From the NCBI GenBank assembly GCA_031255115.1, contig JAIRTD010000054.1, positions 1 through 10,316 of the forward strand: 10,316 nucleotides of DNA. The letters are read 5' to 3'. The stretch comes from Spirochaetaceae bacterium (GTDB taxonomy: Bacteria; Spirochaetota; Spirochaetia; Treponematales; Breznakiellaceae). Both the position numbers and the translations under genes were made by a program. The notes beneath the pieces are model-generated. The model had not been told where the DNA came from. It searched no databases and saw nothing but the letters and a program-made list of their open reading frames with translations. Shown here in pieces: positions 6,126 to 10,316 of the stretch. The stretch's first letter is position 1. Every line of letters starts with the position of its first letter.

Positions 6126-8354
6126 AGATCTCTTTATCCGCCTGATTAAACTTATCTTTGCCAGGGGAACGCGGATTTCTTCCGCCTGGTCTCTGTTTCC
6201 CGCGCCGGCTGCTGTCCGCAGTACCAGTATACTTTCTCCGCCGTTTTTTTCCAGCGCCTGGGGAATGCCCAGGAGGCGTTCGGTCTTTCCGCCTGAGGGC
6301 CAGCTAAGTTCCACAAAAGATTGAAGCGATATGGCCTGCTTTGCCACAGTCTGCTTGCCCACATAATCAAGGCCCCTGGCTTCAAGACGTTCGTACTTGA
6401 CCGACGCGTCTTTAAGCTGGGAATCGGTAAGTATGAGCCGCCTTTCTATCCTGGCGGAAAGTTCTTCCCGTTCTTCCTTTGACAGCTTCATGGCTGAAAG
6501 CAGGGAACGGAAATGTTCCTTGAGCGCGTCCGCGGGATTTGCGGCGCTGGCGGTGGCTGCGGCGTTTTCGGTTGTGGCGGCGGCGCTTGCGGGATTTGCG
6601 GCGCTTGCGGTGTCTCCGGCGCTTTCAGCGTTTGCGGGATTTGTGGCGCTGGCGGCGGCAGATGTGGCGGCGGCGCTTGCGGCGCTGGCGGGGTTTTTGC
6701 CGGCGGGGCGGGGCGGGTTTTCTTCTGAACCGGACGCGGGGCGTTTGCCGGAATTTCCTGCAAGCAAAAAGTCTCCTCTGAGTTTGGAAGCAGGCGAAGG
6801 ATAGGGCGCGGTGAGCGGCGTTTGTTCCTGCGGGCCGGAAAGCGGCTGGGCGATGATGTCGACGCCCGCCCTGCAAAGGGCCTCAAAGGCCGTCTCCCGG
6901 TCTTCGTCCCTGAGCAGGTATACTCCCGGCGCGAGGGTCCTGGTTATAAGCGAAGAAAGGGCGGCGGTTTCGGCGAGGTAGCGTCTGTCTTTGGAAAGGG
7001 TCAGCACCAGTCCACGGTGGAAACTTACTTCGTGGTAGCGTTTTTCCCAGTCCGCAAGGGTCCAGGCAAGGCTTTGGTCAGGGGCAAAGCCTGACAGCCG
7101 TGTCAGCAGGGCGCACATGGTTTGTACCGTGATACCCCGGTCAAAGCCCCTGACCGCGGAAAGCCGGGTAAGCTCAAAACGGGGGGCGGTTCCCGCTTCG
7201 CGGACCGAACAAAAGCGGGCAAGTTCAAGCGCGTCGGCAAAGGCGATTTCAGGATAGAGTACCAGAGAAAACGCCGCGTCTATGGCGATGCGGGGTTTTT
7301 CTTCTCCGCCTGAATTGTCAGGAGAGACGCAGCGCATATAGGCCTGACCGTGTTCTTCGAGCAGTCCGGAAATTTCCAGGGCCTTGAGTATATGCTGAAT
7401 AAAAAGTTCCTGCTTTTTTGTTTCGATGTTAAGCGACTTAAAGAGAACCGGAAAAAGCCGGAGCAAGGTTGAACGGGGGTAGAGGAGTTCTTTGTCCAGG
7501 GTATAGATAAAACTGTAAATGACCCTGGCCAGGGCCTGCACCAGGGGCCGTTTAAGCCACGAGTTTGTTTTTTCGGGTTCTTCAAAATATGAAGTAAGGG
7601 CCGCGGCAAGGTATATGCGTCTTTCTTCCGGCGGAAGCCCCGCAAAAGAGCGGAGTTTTTCTTCGTCAATGCGGGAAGAGCCGTCATCGTCAAGGCGTAT
7701 AAGGGCCAGCGCCTGGAGGCTGCCAAAAAGGGCTTCCAGTTTTATGCCGGGAAAAATGCGCCTTCCTTCGTCGGAAACTTTTTTTCTGAGTTTGCCTTCG
7801 GCCTTAAAGAGGCTCCCCTGGTCGTAGATAAAGGCAAAAACAGCGGCAAGCATGGAGTCTGAAAGGCGGGCGGTTTTTCCCCTGGTTTTGGTTTCTTTTT
7901 TGGGCGGGCCCGCCGCGGGAAAGAGCAGTTCCGTATCACTGGCAAAGGGCCCAAGGACGCTTTCCAGCGCGGGGTTGAGGGCAAGGCGGCTTACCCCTTC
8001 ATCCTTAAAGCGGTATACGATAAAGCGTTCTTCCAGATTAAGCAGTTCGCTGTGAAGTTCCGTATAGGAAAGTTCTCCGCCAAAAAAACTTTCCAGCTCT
8101 CCGGGCAGCGGTTCGCCAAGTACCGCAATGGCAGCGATGATTTGTTTGTCCCTTTCGTTGATGTAGGCGGCGATGGTTTTTTGTATGTCCTTCCGGGCAA
8201 GAAAACCGGCAAGGTCATCGAGGAGTTTTTGTTTGTTGAACGGGGTCTTTATGTTGCCGAAGACGCTCCGCATGAGCTCAAAGAACGCGGCGTCAGGAAG
8301 GGTCATGAGGGCCGCCTTCCATTCTCCTGCCGGGCGGAACGGTGCGCCCTTCAC
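6111..8354 (-). CDS. Helicase-associated partner protein of XPB
   Basis: A 747-aa soluble protein. It is probably the spirochaete counterpart of the actinobacterial helicase-associated protein encoded next to XPB (Rv0862c beside Rv0861c). Residues about 355-452 match the XPB/Ssl2 N-terminal-like domain (Pfam Helicase_C_3): IAIDAAFSLVLYPEI, then RFELTRLSAVRGFDRGI and LAWTLADWEKRY. The same domain begins the neighbouring XPB. The N-terminal ~350 residues look helical, possibly winged-helix. Residues 550-609 are an Ala/Ser/Asn-rich linker, and about 610-747 resemble a WYL-like beta barrel ending KISLIRRIKRSIFGT. There is no ATPase motif. The start is GTG at 8354, sharing GTGA with the xpb stop, with GGAG 8 nt upstream. 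An ATG at codon 17 is the alternative. It is surely coupled to xpb. Its precise role is unknown; regulating or loading XPB is inference. Confidence 0.8.
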   Translation of the reverse strand: MKGAPFRPAGEWKAALMTLPDAAFFELMRSVFGNIKTPFNKQKLLDDLAGFLARKDIQKTIAAYINERDKQIIAAIAVLGEPLPGELESFFGGELSYTELHSELLNLEERFIVYRFKDEGVSRLALNPALESVLGPFASDTELLFPAAGPPKKETKTRGKTARLSDSMLAAVFAFIYDQGSLFKAEGKLRKKVSDEGRRIFPGIKLEALFGSLQALALIRLDDDGSSRIDEEKLRSFAGLPPEERRIYLAAALTSYFEEPEKTNSWLKRPLVQALARVIYSFIYTLDKELLYPRSTLLRLFPVLFKSLNIETKKQELFIQHILKALEISGLLEEHGQAYMRCVSPDNSGGEEKPRIAIDAAFSLVLYPEIAFADALELARFCSVREAGTAPRFELTRLSAVRGFDRGITVQTMCALLTRLSGFAPDQSLAWTLADWEKRYHEVSFHRGLVLTLSKDRRYLAETAALSSLITRTLAPGVYLLRDEDRETAFEALCRAGVDIIAQPLSGPQEQTPLTAPYPSPASKLRGDFLLAGNSGKRPASGSEENPPRPAGKNPASAASAAATSAAASATNPANAESAGDTASAANPASAAATTENAAATASAANPADALKEHFRSLLSAMKLSKEEREELSARIERRLILTDSQLKDASVKYERLEARGLDYVGKQTVAKQAISLQSFVELSWPSGGKTERLLGIPQALEKNGGESILVLRTAAGAGNRDQAEEIRVPLAKISLIRRIKRSIFGT
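6528..6707 (-). repeat. Repetitive GC-rich DNA coding for an Ala-rich linker
   Basis: About 180 bp of degenerate GCG/GCC repeats. On the plus strand, GCGGGATTTGCGGCGCT recurs at 6532 and 6589, with a one-mismatch copy at 6634. They encode runs such as NPASAASAAA and NPADAL. Composition differs from the rest of the gene, and such tracts expand and shrink by slippage. Confidence 0.8.
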
Positions 8355-10090
8355 GATAAAGGCTCCGCGGGGGCGTTCCGTAAATAGGCGCTTTCGGACG
8401 CGAGGATTTCTTCCAGGGTCCAGTGCTGAATCGAATAGGCATAGCCCTGTTCGGCGAGAAATTTTTGCCTGTTTGCCGCGAAATCTTCTTCTACCGTATA
8501 ACGGGATACGAGGGTGTAAAAATATGAATTCCGTTTTTTCGGCCTGATGATGCGGCCCAGGCGTTGGGCTTCTTCCTGGCGGGAACCAAAGGCGCCTGAA
8601 ATCTGTATGGCCATGGACGCGTCGGGAAGGTCTATGGCGAAGTTTGCCACTCTGGATACGACAATGACCCTGACCTCGCCGTTTCTGAACGCCTGATAGA
8701 TGGACTCCCTTTCGTTGTTGGCTGTTCTGCCGCTTACAAGCGGCACCTTGAGCAGGGCGGCTATGGCTTCAAGCTGGTTGAGGTACTGGCCTATGACCAG
8801 TATATGGTCCTCTGGGTGATTGGCGATAAGCTCCCGCACTATGGCCGCCTTGTACGGGTTTTCGCTGGCCATGCGGTATTTTTCCCGGGACGGGGCGACC
8901 GCGTAGGGTATCTTGAGTTCTTCGGGCATATCAAGGCGTATCTCGGTACAGAGGGCGCTGGCTATCCAGCCCTTGCTTTCGAGGTCCTTCCAGGGAACAT
9001 CGTAGCGCTTTGGCCCCACCAGGCTGAACACTGCGTCCTCGGCGTGGTCTTCCCTGACCAGCGTTGCTGTAAGGCCGAGCCGCCGTACCGCCTGAAGTTC
9101 GGCGGTAACCCTGAATACCGGCGCGGGAAGGAGATGTACTTCATCATAGATGATGAGGCCCCAGGACCGCTGGCGGAAAAGCGAAAAATGGGGAAACTCG
9201 GCGTCCTTGTCCGGCCGCCAGGTGAGTATCTGATAGGTTGCGATGGTAACCGGGGCCACGGTTTTTGAATCGCCTGAATATTCGGCGACGGCTTCTTTGG
9301 TCAATTCGGTTTTGTCGAGCAGTTCGTTTATCCACTGATGAACAGCCGCCACATTGGTAGTGAGAATGAGGGTGTTGGTTTTAAGCAGCGACATGACAAG
9401 CATGCCGACCATGGTTTTGCCCGAGCCGCAGGGCAGAACCACAACGCCGTAGCCCGAACCGGCGCCGCCCTTGCCAAGTACGGCCGCCGCCGCTTCGTTT
9501 TGGTAGTCCCTGGGGGCAAAGGCCTTGCCCGAAGTAGAGACCTCGCGGAGCTTGATTTCCAGGGCTTCTCCCTGAACCAGCGGGGCCTCGTCCTGTACCG
9601 GCCAGCCGAGTTTGATGAGTTCCCGTTTGACGCTTCCCCGGTCAATCAGGCGTACAAGAAAGCCGCCTTTGGTTTTCCGCACCAGTTTTTCGAGCGCTTT
9701 GGCCGCCCCGATTTCGGCAAGAATGGCCTCGTCGTTACTGGTAAGAAAAAGCGTTCCGTTTTCCGCTTCGGGCCCGCCGGGGCTGACAAGCCTTATCTTG
9801 CCATACCGGGACATGATGTCGGCAAATTCGTCCATGCTGCGCAGGGGAACGGGGTAGCGGGAATATTTTTCCAGCACATTGAGTACATCGGCGGGACCCA
9901 GGCCCGCGCTTGCGGCATTCCACAGCGAAAGCGGGCTGATACGGTAGGTATGCAAATGTTCCGGCGATTTTTCCAGCTCGGCAAAAGGCAGCAGGGCGGA
10001 CCGCGCTTCTTCGGCCAGCGGGGCGTGCACATCAAGAAGCAAAGTACGGTCACTCTGAACAATGAGGGGGTTCGCCGGATTATTTTCCAT
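8351..10090 (-). CDS. xpb: XPB/Rad25-type superfamily 2 DNA helicase
   Basis: A 579-aa ATP-dependent DNA translocase/helicase of the XPB (ERCC3) family. Bacterial members such as Mycobacterium XPB unwind DNA 3' to 5', and a repair role is assumed. The N-terminal XPB/Ssl2-like domain is at about 6-103. ATPase lobe 1 has Walker A PCGSGKT at 220-226, DEVH at 316-319 and TAT at 341-343, followed by the XPB-specific RED motif at 346-348. Lobe 2 has VIGQYLNQLE at 432-441 and motif VI QRLGRIIR at 509-516. All catalytic motifs look intact and the length is normal. The ATG at 10090 has only a weak ribosome site (TAGG). It heads an operon with the partner protein (4-nt overlap) and the NYN protein. It lacks the eukaryotic TFIIH-specific extensions. 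Confidence 0.94.
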   Translation of the reverse strand: MENNPANPLIVQSDRTLLLDVHAPLAEEARSALLPFAELEKSPEHLHTYRISPLSLWNAASAGLGPADVLNVLEKYSRYPVPLRSMDEFADIMSRYGKIRLVSPGGPEAENGTLFLTSNDEAILAEIGAAKALEKLVRKTKGGFLVRLIDRGSVKRELIKLGWPVQDEAPLVQGEALEIKLREVSTSGKAFAPRDYQNEAAAAVLGKGGAGSGYGVVVLPCGSGKTMVGMLVMSLLKTNTLILTTNVAAVHQWINELLDKTELTKEAVAEYSGDSKTVAPVTIATYQILTWRPDKDAEFPHFSLFRQRSWGLIIYDEVHLLPAPVFRVTAELQAVRRLGLTATLVREDHAEDAVFSLVGPKRYDVPWKDLESKGWIASALCTEIRLDMPEELKIPYAVAPSREKYRMASENPYKAAIVRELIANHPEDHILVIGQYLNQLEAIAALLKVPLVSGRTANNERESIYQAFRNGEVRVIVVSRVANFAIDLPDASMAIQISGAFGSRQEEAQRLGRIIRPKKRNSYFYTLVSRYTVEEDFAANRQKFLAEQGYAYSIQHWTLEEILASESAYLRNAPAEPLS

Positions 10091-10099
10091 AACCTATCT

Positions 10100-10105
10100 A
10101 TTATA
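10100..10105 (-). promoter_or_regulatory. Possible -10 element for the xpb operon
   Basis: A perfect TATAAT on the minus strand ends 9 nt before the xpb ATG, so a transcript from it would be nearly leaderless (about 3-4 nt). No good -35 is found 16-18 nt away. It could instead be chance AT-rich DNA, with the real promoter farther right. Confidence 0.3.
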
Positions 10106-10111
10106 ATGGAA

Positions 10112-10134
10112 AGTCCGGCAATTTAATAGTCCGG
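10112..10134. repeat. Paired AGTCCGG words upstream of xpb
   Basis: AGTCCGG occurs at 10112-10118 and 10128-10134, 16 bp apart start to start, just upstream of the possible -10. The spacing of about one and a half helical turns leaves a regulator site possible but unproven. Confidence 0.35.
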
Positions 10135-10169
10135 CTGCCTGGCCGCTGAACTTCGCCCGGCTTGTAAAT

Positions 10170-10184
10170 CCCGCGTAACGCGGG
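10170..10184. other. Short perfect hairpin
   Basis: CCCGCG-TAA-CGCGGG: 6-bp stem and 3-nt loop, in the non-coding region right of xpb. No T-run follows. Confidence 0.6.
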
Positions 10185-10218
10185 TTCAAAACGCGCCAGT
10201 ATCCCGGCAGCTATGAAA

Positions 10219-10250
10219 ATACGGTTTTGCTTTCCGGCGGAAAACCGTAT
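10219..10250. other. Ten-bp hairpin with an alternative inner stem
   Basis: ATACGGTTTT (10219-10228) pairs with AAAACCGTAT (10241-10250) around a 12-nt loop. A competing stem, TTTCC (10231-10235) with GGAAA (10239-10243), overlaps the right arm. On the plus strand the sequence after the stem is not T-rich; on the minus strand a few T residues follow, too few for a clear terminator. Confidence 0.6.
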
Positions 10251-10267
10251 CGTACAGCAAAGCGCAA

Positions 10268-10310
10268 GGGATAGAAGCGGAAATTCCGCAGGAATTGGAG
10301 CGGATAGCCC
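10268..10310. repeat. Structured element with symmetric purine-rich internal loop
   Basis: The order is GGGATA, GAAGCGGA, an apical hairpin AATTCC-GCA-GGAATT (10282-10296), GGAGCGGA, TAGCCC. The ends pair (GGG 10268-10270 with CCC 10308-10310, TA with TA), and two near-identical AGCGGA words face each other across the middle. I recall similar GGGAT-AGCGG-hairpin-AGCGG-AGCCC blocks between genes in several bacterial phyla, but cannot verify this or name a family. Confidence 0.5.
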
Positions 10311-10316
10311 GGTCCG

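Noticed and set aside
6397..6804. Plus-strand Ala-rich reading frame
   Set aside because: It is the antisense shadow of the GC-rich linker in the helicase partner.
9338..10126. Long plus-strand reading frame opposite xpb
   Set aside because: It lies antisense to a fully conserved helicase and shows no family motif.

Overview
The window looks like chromosomal DNA of a spirochaete, probably a moderately GC-rich Treponema of the termite-gut type. This rests on gene content: sigma-54 next to a short hibernation factor, a bacterial XPB helicase with its partner protein, a DUF1015 protein, and PHP and NYN/LOTUS proteins. ATG, GTG and TTG starts all occur. The species assignment is inference; no rRNA or tRNA gene is present to test it.

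Layout, left to right. Positions 1-127 are a GC-rich, hairpin-forming stretch. Positions 128-3377 hold a minus-strand operon, transcribed right to left: rpoN (sigma-54), hpf (ribosome hibernation factor), an unrecognised 160-aa protein, and a PHP-domain metallohydrolase. The last two genes overlap by 14 nt. A 399-bp divergent intergenic region (3378-3776) carries candidate promoters in both directions. Positions 3777-5285 hold the only plus-strand gene, a DUF1015 protein. It ends by sharing a CTAG (a stop codon on each strand) with the next minus-strand gene.

Positions 5282-10090 hold a second minus-strand operon: an XPB/Rad25-type DNA helicase, a helicase-associated partner protein overlapping it by 4 nt (GTGA), and a NYN-nuclease/LOTUS-domain protein. 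The xpb-partner pair matches the arrangement known in actinobacteria (Rv0861c/Rv0862c), and the predicted nuclease gene behind it suggests a nucleic-acid processing unit. Positions 10091-10316 are non-coding and hold several hairpins, including one with a purine-rich symmetric internal loop.

The most unusual signal is inside the DUF1015 gene. An 11-bp word, GGGGACAGAGC, occurs six times exactly on the plus strand and once exactly inverted, with three one-mismatch copies, all within 4051-4938. The copies are read in two forward frames and in reverse, so the pattern sits in the DNA rather than in a conserved peptide. It looks like a short repeat that has spread inside a coding sequence. Secondary points are the possible split of a PHP protein into two coupled genes, a 15-bp tandem duplication that repeats a stop codon, an Ala-rich repetitive linker in the helicase partner, and the structured elements at both window ends.
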